Below are positions 44,999 to 56,193 of a stretch of DNA of 64,000 bases, in pieces. Positions within the stretch are counted from its first letter, which is position 1; each line of letters starts with the position of its first letter. The stretch is from contig MNCI01029667.1 of NCBI GenBank assembly GCA_015680685.1, positions 81,243 to 145,242 of the forward strand, read 5' to 3'. The notes under the pieces are model-generated. The model was given only the letters and a program-made list of their open reading frames with translations, did not search any database and was not told the DNA's origin. The stretch is from Gnetum montanum. Lineage: Eukaryota; Streptophyta; Gnetopsida; Gnetales; Gnetaceae. A program made the translations under genes and the position numbers.

Positions 44999-46576
44999 TG
45001 AAACACCACCAAATTTGGGCCACCACATCTTGATTGCAAATTTGTCTAAGTGTTAACACAAGGCAAATTTTTTCTAAGTGTTGGGCCTACGCTATCCACT
45101 GTTGCAACTACGCTCTAGAGTGTAGTCAACGTACTCTACAACACAAGTCCAAATTTGCAAGATTTTTCAAAGTGTTAAGATAGCAATTGCAAATTTTTCT
45201 AAGTGCTAAGACTACGCTCTCCACTGGTGGAACTAAGCTCTAGAGCATAATCAGTGTACTCAGGACACAAATAGCTAGTTTTGCAAATTTTTCTAAGTGT
45301 CAAGCCAGTGGCTGCAAAGCGTGGTTGGCATGGAAAAAACAATTTGGCAAAAATTTTAAGTGTTGGGACTACTCTCCCTACTACGCTCTAGAGCATAGTT
45401 AACGTAGTCTGCATGAAGACACTAGTTTTGCAAAAATGTTCTAAGTGTTAGAACTATGCTTCCTATTACTGGGACTATGCTCTAAAGCATAGTTAGCATG
45501 AAAATGCATTTTTTGCAAAATCTTCTAACTGTTGAGACAAACTCTAGAGTGTAGTTTAGTGTACCAGAGGCCTCCAAAATGCAGCACCAGCATCCACATC
45601 AGCTCTGACACACCTCTAGCAAGCAAGATTAACAAGTTTTGTCTCTTTTTGCACCCCTCATTTGTCCCCAAAATTGTACCTACGCTCAACACCACTCGAG
45701 AAAGTGGATAGCATAGTCTCCAAACTTGCACTATTTTGCAATTTTCAGGTACATTACAGTCTTCTCGGCATTCACACATGTAGTTGGGTAACGTAGTCAC
45801 AATCGAGCTGTATCATAAGGTCCATTGGAGCACATCAAAGCATAACACCATTTGCTTCAGTGGAGAGCATAGTTGGGTGTAGCGTAGTACCAACTACCCC
45901 ACTACCATGTGGCACCCAATCCATAATTCATAGTAATCCTAGCCCTATAAATACCCCAGTGTTCTACGTTTTAGGGGTTGGCATCTGAGTATTTTGGGTA
46001 TTTAGGCATTCTCAAAGCACGTTTAGCATCTAAGCAAAGCAAGGCGTTCCCACACCATCGCACATAATCGTATACCATTGTAAACCACGAGACACCACGG
46101 CGGCCAACCCGACAGGCACAAACTCCACGACGAATGTTAGTTTTCGCAACCTAGACACCTTGAGACTATGACTACATTGCCGATTGCGCCTATTTGTACA
46201 CCGTGTACCTCCTCACCTTTCTTGCAATTAACTATACTTCCCCTTCCCTCCTCCCCCATTTGGGGTGGTGCCGCTCTCTCTGTCGCTCTTTGCCTATGCA
46301 TTTTTCAACATTTTATTTGCATTTTGGCATTTACTTGCATTTTTTGCTATCTTTGCACGTAACCACATGTTGACATCATTGACACTACAAACATCGTGCC
46401 AACACCTAACAACGTTACGACATTGCACCCTATAAGTTCCTATTCGATTGATAAGACCATTCTAGGCACCCCATCTCCCCCTCTAGCAAGCCCTCACATG
46501 AACGTGGGGTCAAGACTGTGCACCTACGAACCTTTCAATGTTCCCATTCCAACCATTGATGTTTTCGATCGCTACA
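44999..46576 (+). repeat. 3' LTR
   Basis: 1578 bp, aligning with 36096-37690 throughout, with the same palindromic modules (for example 45380-45399, one mismatched pair) and TATAAATA at 45946-45953. It is preceded by the purine tract aaagagaggtcaa. Confidence 0.9.
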
Positions 46577-46581
46577 ATAAG

Positions 46582-48700
46582 GCCACATGAGGGCCTTGGG
46601 TGATCCCAGGGTGAGATTCATGACATGTAGTATTAAAGGATTCACATTTGACTTCTCCTTCCCTCTCACTTTTGAAATACAAAATTAGGTCATGTGACAC
46701 ATTACATGGAGACATAGAGACATGAACCACATTACATGACTCAACATGGAAAATAAAACTACCTTCTACAATGACATGAGAAATAAAATCGATACAAGTG
46801 AAGCACATATTACACTACACCTATTGTTATATAAAAGTGTGTTGTACATTTTTATATGCATGCTATGGGTATGTCTATAATAATAATTATTGTAGCATTA
46901 ATGTCTTAATTTGCACAACCTTAAGCATTTTCTATGATTGAAATTATTGATTTTCACACGCGAAAACTACAAATTGTTCAATGGAGCCTTTGCTTGGATA
47001 TAAATATATTTAAATCCTTGGCTTGGATATAAAGCCTTAGTGACTTCACAAGTAATATATATGATTTAATATCCCAAAAAATAGAATTATATACAAAGCA
47101 AGTTATTAACACTTTATATAAACACATCTTAATGGATTAAAAAAATTCATCATTAGTATGGTACGAAGTCATCATTGGTACGGTACCTTTGTCTTGATTA
47201 TACATGCCAACTTCCTTGCATGTAAAAAACTTATTGATATGTATCATTTTCATCTTAAACATTTGAGTAACCATTAATATGTATATAAGAAAAAACATGT
47301 TTTACATATGATGTGATGCGAGGAAGGGTGTCCACAAAAACAAGAGAAGAATCCGCATGAGAAATGTCTAAAAACAGGAGCAAACAGTCTTAACAAAGAA
47401 TGAAAAATAAAATAAAAACCAAAAATTTGTGTGACCACACCACTATATTGACGTGTTTGTGCAATGAAAATATGAAGAGAATCCACGAAAAATGTTCGAA
47501 AGCAAGAGCAAAAATTCTTAATAAAGAATCCAAATAAATCAAGTCAGCATGACCACCGTATAGATATGTCAATGTAGCGGAGATGTGTAAAAGACAACTA
47601 AGAGAAGACTAATAAGTAAGAACTAAGGACAACTAAGCGAAGACTAATCCCTAAGAACTAATGAAGGTAAGCCCTTATGAGTAGATAGATAGGGGAAAAA
47701 AACCATGAAAAGCTCAAGATACCACCCTATGATATGTCATGCGGCAGAAATATCTCAATCCATGTAAAGGACAAATAAGAGAAGATTAATCCGGAAGAAT
47801 TAATAAGAGTAAGGTAAACCCTTGTGAGTAACCAGACGACAGAAAAAAACTATGGAAAGTTCGATATACCAAGAAGGAAACATCTAGCCTGACCATAACA
47901 AATGGAATTAACAGAAGAAAATAACCATTTCTGTAAAACACTACCATAAGGAGAGTTGAAGGAGCTCACAAAAATCCTTATAAGGAGTGATGTATATCAT
48001 CCAATCTATGGAATTGAGATAAGTTCTCGGGTGGTGACCTGATTATGAATATTGGAAAGAAGATCATTTAAGTCAGTATGTAATGTACCAGTATTAAGTA
48101 TTGAGAATGATAAAGAGCCAGATTAAACCTGTTGCAGTTAAACAACTGAATGTAAACCAAATTCATCCGTCCACAAAAGATGAACTGTGTTTATTAATAC
48201 CATCCAGGCCCGTAAACAATTCGACACTTAACAACACTCTTCGATAATGATTATAATTCCGAGAGACTTAACACTGTTCAATATTAATTATGCAAGAAAA
48301 GAGTGTAGGATTGAAGTTAAGCCGGTGCATGCAAACTAATACTAGTTATCTACGAATGGCTAATGCTGCTAGTTTGAAAATGAGCATTCGATACGTTAAC
48401 TGTTATATTATAGCTAGTGATTCTTGCAGAATGGAAACCATATGAAAAATCATAGCTTAACATCAACCAACTAAAAATCAATATAATTGTAATTTAGCTT
48501 TCTTCGTAATACAACCATCCAAAATTATTGTCTCTAACGTATATAAAAAGAATTTAATAACAAACAACAGAAATATTAGAAACTTTTGCATCCGAAACAA
48601 ATAGGATTCCTCCACAGGAAGCATGAACATGAAATCATAATTTATTTAAGAACTCACAGGAAAACAAATTGGAAATTTCTCAGAATTTGCCAATATCCCA
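46582..48700. other. Intergenic DNA with degenerate direct repeats
   Basis: No gene recognised. Between about 47330 and 47890 two sets of diverged direct repeats appear. One set, 'gaatcc..atgagaaatgt..aaa.cagagcaaa..tcttaa.aaagaat', occurs at about 47345 and 47475. Another, 'gacaa.taag.gaagactaat..(a)gaact', occurs at about 47595, 47630 and 47770. These look like an old tandemly built repeat. Confidence 0.5.
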
Positions 48701-48792
48701 AAATATTTAATTTACTGATATATTAACTGGCGTATCGATATGTTGGCAGTAATAACTTCAATTTAATAGGGAGTATGGTCTCTAAGCAGAAG

Positions 48793-49855
48793 TTAATAGG
48801 CGGCTCCCACTCTGTCACGGGGAATGAGACGCAATTCAGAACCATGCTTCAAAAACACATTTCCTGAAAACAAACGCAACTAGTTAATCGATACTAAAAA
48901 TAAATTAAAACCTTGCAGTTTCTTACTCTAACTTAAAACTTTAGTAAGATCGCATAGACAAATAAATAATTTTAGACTTCACTAGAAACCCAAGACTTTC
49001 AATAAAACCTGCACTTTGCTGTGGATTTATCCCAACACCATCTGCAAAAACACAAAAAAAAGGCGTAAATTCAATAGCTGCCACCAAAAGACAACCTGAA
49101 AGAGCCAGATAAGGCACAGACTAACAGGCAATGTTCAAATTACGTTAAAATATAGGCCTTCGTATTTAATTCATATTGAAGCATCACAGATCTGCTTCCT
49201 TAATTTTCTAATCCATTGAATGAATGTCAATATGTCATTATACGTCAATCCTTTCAAAACATAGCAAATAGAAGGAGGCTGAAACCTAAAATAAACAGAA
49301 TTGTGGCAGCGGACGTTTCACGCAGACTACAAAATCCCTGTATCAGATATTTCCTAGCTGAATTCTAAACCAAAGGGAAAGATATACGCTATTTTGAAGA
49401 ATGTTCGAACAACAAAAGCTTTAGGAACCCTAAATCGGATTAATTCGCAGAAAAACAAGATGCGAAATAAACAAAAATCGAGTTACGGAGGTTATAGTTC
49501 GTACCGTCGGTGATTATGGCGCTGGTCTGCGGAGGAACCTTGAATTCCTCAGCTGCGAATTTGAGAACCGCTGTGAAGGGAGCCTCCTCCGGTACGCTAA
49601 ACCTGCAATTTTCCCAACCAGAAATAACTAACTTCAACAAGCCAAATCCTATCATACAGCAGACAAAAGCCCTGAGACGCTAGCAAACTTGAACGCCATT
49701 GTCAAACTCAAATGCAATTTCCAAAGAAGCGAAGCCCTCCTCTGAAATTGAAGTGCAATTACATAATTTAAAAGATGTAGAAAATCTTACACTTTGAATG
49801 GAAGTTTAGGATCGGAGGTGAGGGTGATCTTGAATGAAACCTTTCCTCCCGACAT
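48793..49855 (-). CDS. UFM1: Ubiquitin-fold modifier 1, 4 exons
   Basis: UFM1 is a small protein modifier. A UfSP protease trims it to a C-terminal glycine, and UBA5 (E1), UFC1 (E2) and UFL1 (E3) attach it to targets, notably at ER-bound ribosomes. Exons (- strand): 49855-49791, 49602-49505, 49041-49009, 48863-48793; total 267 bp, 88 residues plus TAA. Introns are 188, 463 and 145 bp, all GT-AG. The protein starts [20 protein letters not shown], continues [19 protein letters not shown] and [20 protein letters not shown], and ends [16 protein letters not shown]. Length and order match the family, and the ending VG/AAY gives the single exposed Gly after trimming. The residue after IIT is D where I expect N in most plants. 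No defect seen; likely functional. It stands alone between retroelements. Confidence 0.96.
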
Positions 49856-49877
49856 GATGGATGGATGGATGGATTGA
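49856..49877 (-). repeat. ATGG/CCAT tetranucleotide repeat in UFM1 5' UTR
   Basis: About four and a half (ATGG) units lie immediately upstream of the UFM1 start codon, next to a GATCGATCGAT-like stretch. A TATA-like TATTATTATACA (- strand, about 49932-49921) lies some 70 bp before the ATG. Confidence 0.8.
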
Positions 49878-50465
49878 TCGATCGTGAAAATAGAAAAACA
49901 CAATCAGAGCGGCCTCTGTGTATAATAATATGAGTGTGGAGGAGGCAGGAAAGCCTGTGTGCAAGCAGAAGCTATTTCAACTTATGCAACAACACGATTG
50001 CAGTTCTATTTTCGGATATTTTGCGATATTATTATTTTCAATTTTTAGCCAAGCATGTACGTAGGATTGACATGGCAGCTCTTTAAGGTATCATGCACTC
50101 TCTCAAACTTGGACAGCCAACTATAAAATATGTTTAAAGGATTTTGTAATTGGAATGGTTTTTGGCCAGGGCTTAAACAAATCACACTTTGTGTTTTTAG
50201 GTTACGATTGACGTTGTGTTTTAGGCATTGTTATGGTATATCTATTTTCTATTACAGTTTTGTGTTTGACCTTGTGCATGGCTCCCAATTTTCATTTCAA
50301 AAATCCTTTCACGTTCTAAAACAAAATCAAATTTTATTAAAAATAAATAAATACAAAGAAGGGAAGGGGAGGAGGGAGGCGGTGTTGTATCTCAAAAAAT
50401 GAATAATAATAATTTAAAAATTTATAATATTTTAAAAATTCAAAGTACATCAAATTAATGAAGAT

Positions 50466-50572
50466 CAAAAAGGATCATCATCTAGAGCCACAATGCTCAT
50501 TGTGCTAAGTAGGGTCTTGGGAAGGTTGGTAGATGAGTGAAAGCCTAAACTCTTCTAGTGATTGCACCTAGG
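50466..50572 (-). mobile_element. 5'-truncated SINE with perfect 14-bp target duplication
   Basis: 107 bp matching the 3' two thirds of the SINE at 11350-11518 (shared CATCTACCAACC, GAGCATTGTGGCTCTAG-like and ATGATCC blocks on the - strand). It is flanked by exact direct repeats aaattaatgaagat at 50452-50465 and 50573-50586. It lacks the box A/B head. Confidence 0.85.
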
Positions 50573-50899
50573 AAATTAATGAAGATAGAGTTTGAAGAAA
50601 AAGCTTAATGATTTTGAGATGTCTTTTCACCTTTTCATCCTTACAACCAATCCTAAAAAACTTCCCTTCAGGGTAGGAAAAGGATCTTCAGAAGTGCCCT
50701 CAAAGGTTCTCACTTCTTATTGAAAGGTTTCTTGTAAAGAGAATGAGAAAAATTTCTTTAAAGAAAAAAAAATATATCAATCACAAATACTGAACAAATA
50801 GCAATAGAAGTTGAAAGCTTCCCATCCTTGAGCCTCCAAATAGAAAGAAGTATAATACCACAATAGTAAAATAATTATGATATGAATCCATACTCACCC

Positions 50900-51860
50900 C
50901 AAAAGTTAATTAAAAATATGTGAATGCAACACATAACAATTGGACTCTTAAAAAATCACATAAGGAGCTTGAACAAATTTTGCTTATAGCAACTAAGCAA
51001 GTTGTGCATTTATAACAACAAAGTGTTTAGAAGACTTGGTTTGACAAGGATTGCATGCAAGCCAAATAGAATATTAAGAATGCAAGTAAAGATGTATAAA
51101 AACTTGATTAGAACTAAGAGAAGAAAATTTCTCAGGGAACAAGCAACAAGAATATTTTGCTTACATCATTAAAAAGGAACATAGATAGTTTTGGCAATAT
51201 TTTCGTGACAAAGCCTCTTCATCATTTAGTCTTTCTTTTTAAGATACATGCTCATTATACAATAATCTATTTACAAGAAAAGATAATTCTACTATTATTG
51301 TATAGCAAGTACCTCTCCAATTTACTCTTGAGGAAGCCAAAGCTAGCATTTTGCAAAGCTATAGATTCAAATAGTTTATACATAGAATTACTAAAGTGGG
51401 TAGGATCTGCTATTCATAGAAAAATTTGGCACAAATTCAATTTAGCAATGGAGAAAGGATTAAATCAAGATTAAAAAACTAGTAAAGCTATCTTGTTATA
51501 TAGAAATAGGGATTAAAATAAGTTGAACAATTATCAAATGATTGTTGTGAGTAATATTATTGCTAAGTTGATGGACACTTTGATAGAAAAGAAAATTAGT
51601 TCTTAGGTTGAAGGTAACCAGGTCAACACAAGATGTTAAGCAGGTTCCAAATAAAATCACTCCACTATTAATCACTTAGTTACTTGTCAATACTTCATGG
51701 AGTTTACAAAAATGGCTAATAAAAAAGTTTTTATTTACTTTATTGATTTTGCAAAAACATATGATTCAATGATCTGTACAAAACTATAGTTGCACTTGCA
51801 TAAATTTGGCATCCCTTCAAATTTGATTATAGTAATTCAAAGATTGTGTAAGTGATGAGA
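50900..51860 (+). mobile_element. LINE fragment with start of RT domain, + strand
   Basis: Around 51730-51850 the + strand reads KVFIYFIDFAKTYDSM, then LHKFGIPSNLIIVIQRLCK. This is the first RT block of non-LTR elements (FIDFxKAYDS...GIP...I). Upstream, an open stretch (51157-51474) may be its linker region. It stops at 51894 where an LTR begins. Confidence 0.65.
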
Positions 51861-51893
51861 CCTAATATGTCAAGTAGCTAAGTCGTTGGAACA

Positions 51894-52329
51894 TGATGAA
51901 GCATCATTTTGTTGGTATTAGTTGGCTAAGATATTGTAGATGCTACATTGCATCTGCATTGTAGCATCCCTATTAGTGCATCTTAGTTGGTTGCTACATC
52001 GTAGATGCTATATCGCATCTACTATAACTTAGCTGCGTCGACATATCCTCATCGATACATCCTCGTTGATGCATCCTCATCAATGCAATGCTTGTATTTG
52101 CCTATAAATATGCAAGCACCCATTGCATATTTGGCATCATTTGGTTAATAGTGTAGCCAAACTCTTGTAGTTTTATTTTGTAATGTTTGCAAGTAGTCAG
52201 TGAGTACCTGTAGTGTGAATTTGAATTAGTTGTATGGTATCTTATTTGAGTAGCATTGTACCTAGACACAGTCCATGAATAGCAATAAGATCAAGATTGA
52301 TTCATATTCGTTACAACACTTTAACTTAC
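51894..52329 (+). repeat. Partial gypsy LTR, + orientation
   Basis: Begins TGATGAAGCATC, with blocks (GATGCTACATTGCATCTGCA, CCTATAAATA at about 52101, TGAATAGCAATAAGATCAAG-like) that are the reverse complement of the LTR at 32932-33860. It is truncated at its 3' end where the oppositely directed LTR at 52330 starts. It interrupts the LINE RT. No matching second LTR in + orientation is seen. Confidence 0.7.
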
Positions 52330-53219
52330 TGATGAGCAACTAGATATTCCAACACTCCACCATACAAGTCACAAGTGCACATATGTGACCAAATTGTAAT
52401 CCATGAATGGATAATGTAAGTATGCTAGTGGTTGATAGTTGTTTTATGATCATTGTCTTCTCACTTTAAGTCAATGAAGTGTGAGTAGTATGGTTTAACT
52501 TGCAATGAGGTGGATGATATTATGATGTTGTAGGCTCAAATTACTCCTAAGTGTATTTGTAAAGAAAGGATGAGAATAGAATCTAAATCTAAGCAAGAAC
52601 TAAAATGTAAATCTATTTTATCCTATGGTGATGAGCATCCATTCTTTGCTTGTTGTACATGTTCTAGGCTCATACAGCAATTACTGGGATTACCAAGTGA
52701 GTTCACTACTGAGCAAATCAAGTGAAGCCACTATTGGATTACCAAAAAATTACACTTAACGCTCAAAACCAACCGTACTCATTCCACCTTAGTAATGAAT
52801 GTGAGAAAAGAAAAGAACTACACTAAAGTAAACATATTAAAATGAAAATTAAACTAAGAAAAATGATCAAATAAAAGTAAAGAAACTATGTAATGCTACA
52901 ATGGTGAGAAACAATCTCAATCTTTATTTCCATCCTTGAATTATGCCCAAGTATAATCCACTCGAACATAGATTTCATACAACTATTTGATATCACACTA
53001 CAGGCATTCACTCTATCGCTCAGTCTAAGTTACAAAAATAAACTATAAGAATTTTGGTAAGGGTGGAATGAAAGTTGTTCCATTAACGTGATCAAGTATT
53101 CATATTTATAGTGGTGACCAGGGCCCTCTGCATTGCATGAATGATGACGTATGTAGGGCTACAATGTTGTAGATATGATAACATGGCCTATTACAAAAAG
53201 GTTTTATCATACCCCCACG
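52330..53219 (-). repeat. 3' LTR of gypsy element, - orientation
   Basis: TGATGAG...TTTTATCA on the + strand, 890 bp, followed by tacccccacgattgac, the complement of its purine tract. It aligns with 62232-63144 through blocks such as 'gattgtaatccatgaatgga' (one-base variant here) and 'tcattgtcttctcact'. Confidence 0.82.
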
Positions 53220-56193
53220 ATTGACTAGAAACTCATCCTTAAGTTAAAACAAAAAAGAAGATAGAGTTTCTTACAAAATTACGAGGTGTATTTAGACATG
53301 ACATGACTACTTGACTCTCAATGCCGAATTGTGGTTCAAGTGGTGCTTTACAAAATTATCATGCATTACATGATGGACACACATGACAACAAAACAAAAC
53401 ATAGTAGAGCTTGATGTAGCATCATGTCCTAAGTGGCAATGGCTCCTCCATCGACTTCTTTCCTTTATCATTGAGCTTCTAAAATTAATAATGGTTGAGT
53501 AGTGCCCAGAACTTCTCCTCCTCTAATCTTGGATCATGTACCATCCAAGCAAATTAAGCAATATTTGCTAACATTGGTACTTCCCATGGACATAGTAGTT
53601 GTAGAAACATTTTATTGGCCTTCACATACCAAGCTAAAAACTACCTTCTTTCTTCTTCAAATGTCTTGGCCACCTTTCATAGTTCTTGATAGTCAATCAT
53701 TCTACAAGCCAATTTGCTACTACATCTTTTTGGTTTTGGTAGCTGGCTTTGAACACCTTGAGCTTAGAGTTTGCAATGTGCAATTTTTGTTGCGCATCTT
53801 TCTAGTTTGCAAACTCTTTCTCGTACATGGTGTACATTGTGATCACTTGTTGCTTCAATTCATTTCTTAGTATGCCTACTATTAACATGGCCAAATTAGA
53901 ATATCAAAGGTTTTCTAATCTCATGTATTGTATGAGATCTTCAATCTGTAGGTTCTTATTCATCACTTCAGCTTGGTGGACATGGGGGAGGCTATCCAAG
54001 ATTGGCTGCCAATCAAGTGTCTATGTAGCAATGGAATTGATTTTGTCTTTGGCCATATGGATTTATTTTTCATTAATTTGCTTATACATGTCGACCTAGT
54101 TGCTGAAGTGTTCTTTAAGCCTCTCATGCTTCTTAGCCTCATTTTTCCATGTGTTGATTTCTATTGATGATTTTTGGCAAATAGCATAGACTTCTTCCAT
54201 TAACAAGGTTCTATTTTCTTTGGCTAGTTTGCTCATATCTTGGTTAACTCTGATAAATTATTCTCTTAACTAATGAATACTTTCTTCAAGAACATTTTTT
54301 TGCTTCTCTATGTTTTTCAACCTTGTGTTTTCAACAACAATTCTTTTATTTTTCTCTTCTAGGGCAATTATTTCTTTGACATGTGCATAACTTTAGGCTT
54401 CTACTACAAATGCATTCCATGTTGCTTTTTCTTTCTCCATCTCTACCTAGATAGTTTTGGCTATGAGTTAAGTTACTTTTTTGGTTCTAAATTTATCTAG
54501 CTAGTCTGGTACTACATACTGTGTAGGGTCTCTTATTTCTGCTTTCAAGGCTACTAATTCAGTTTGCAACCTTTGCACTTCATTCTCTACATGTTTGGCT
54601 CTTATTTTGACCATGACCAGCTTACCCTTTTTTGAGATTAGATCTGACTGGACTGCAATGATATTGCTAGGAATATTAACGATATTTTTCATAATTTGGC
54701 CTATCTGTAGTAGTCAATCCAAGATATCTTCATTGTCTATTGGGGGCATGGATGTACCAACTAACATTTCAACATATTTGGCTCGATTAATATATATCGG
54801 TAGCAAAATATGAACATTAAATGATTCTTTTAGATGATTTTTGATCACCTCTACTACTCCCACTAAATCTTGGTGTTACATCCCCACAACTGTGGTTTTT
54901 TCTCTTGTTTTTAGCATAACTTGAAAAGATGCAGCATTCCTAGAAATCTAATGTGCCTAGTATTAATTCTCTCTTGCATGTAAAGATACCTAGCCACTAG
55001 TGGGTCTTGTTGATATTGTAAACCTTACAAAGTTGTCTCTTACTCTATATAATGCAAAACCTTCCCTTGTTCACGAACATATGGTTTCAGCAATTTGTTA
55101 CAAATAGCTCATGAATGGTCTGTAGTCCTATTGTGCTGGTGGAGCACTTGGTCTAGGTCTATCACTAGTTGACATTGATCCACTAGATCCTACTTGTTCT
55201 TGTCCTGTTGTTGGAATATTGCATGTTGGTGTTGATCTTACTACTACCTCAATGCCTATTGGCTTCTCTAGCTAATTTTTTTTCGTGGCACTAGCTTGGA
55301 CATCTCAGCATATGATGCATTTTGGGCTTTACGTAAGACATCATTTGTATGCCCTAGAATTCTAGCTTTCTTACACAATCTTTTAATAAGGCAAAGGAAT
55401 CACAATGTGAGTTTTCATACCATCTTTTCTTCAAATTTGCTTCGAATTTCTAAAATAATAAATGATCCAAATTTGCATCAACTTTCCACATAAGGATATC
55501 ACTTCCTCTTGCAGCATAGGTGGAAATTATGTTTAGTCTCTTAGTGGAAAATATGTGGTAGATTCCTATCTTAAAGTTTATCTTTTTCTTAGCAAATAAT
55601 TCATTGTATTCCTTATCTTCTTTGTTGTATGCTCTCTATAGTCATAACTTCTTTACCTTAGTGTCAAATCTAGTAGAGATTTGTGTAATATTTACTCTGA
55701 CATTAAGGATGTTAAGTGTCTTTATGATGGCTTCCACTGAGTAACACTCAAAGACTCCAATTTTGACAATGGCATCATCCTATTTGCTTTTCTAGAATTG
55801 GTATATCTCTTCTAAGTACCATGTTCCATTGCATGGTAAAGTTTTCCATAGAGGTGATGCTTGGAGTTGTGTTTAGACATTATCAAGTGTGAATTCCATA
55901 AATGGTCCAAAGTTGAGCTCCACGATAACTGTGGACACGATTGACTTTTCTTGAATGGCCTAGAGACATTTTTTTGATAGCATGAGGCACTATCCTTGCT
56001 CTAGAGCTAGTGGTACTTCAACCTTAGCCTGCATATAGTGTTCTATGGTAGGTGTTTGCTAATGGATTCTAAAAGATTGGGCCTCCTACTCCACTTATGG
56101 AGTTTGTTCTCTAGCTTATCATCTATCTCTACCTCTAAGTCTTTTACTTCCTTGTTGTGAAGGTCCTTCTACTACAAGTCTTTTGGGAGCCAT
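53220..56193 (-). pseudogene. Extra downstream coding region of gypsy family (MAPKR... with coiled coil), broken
   Basis: Begins at ATG 56193 (M-A-P-K-R-L, then EGPSQQGSKRLRGRD) immediately after TTGCAG and extends on the - strand to near the purine tract, with several stops. A TWYLEEIYQF block is shared with the remnant at 27933. The part from about 54700 to 53650 reads as coiled coil (ENEVQRLQTELVALKAEI). A block with ANMAMLIVGxxRNEL near 53880 recurs at 63841-63647. It lies after integrase and before the 3' LTR. No known domain recognised. Confidence 0.55.

Larger units (their letters stand above)
36096..46576 (+). mobile_element. 10.5-kb Ty3/gypsy element with target duplication, pol mostly replaced
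   Basis: LTRs 36096-37690 and 44999-46576 (TGAAACACC...CGCTACA). Flanking 5-mers gtaag (36091-36095) and ataag (46577-46581) match at four of five positions, as expected of an aged integration duplication. Interior: gag, protease, a gap without RT, RNase H or integrase catalytic core, an antisense gene-like segment, integrase C-terminal tail, two minisatellites, purine tract (aaagagaggtcaa), LTR. It is GC-richer than its surroundings. Frames are broken, so it cannot move on its own. Confidence 0.9.
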
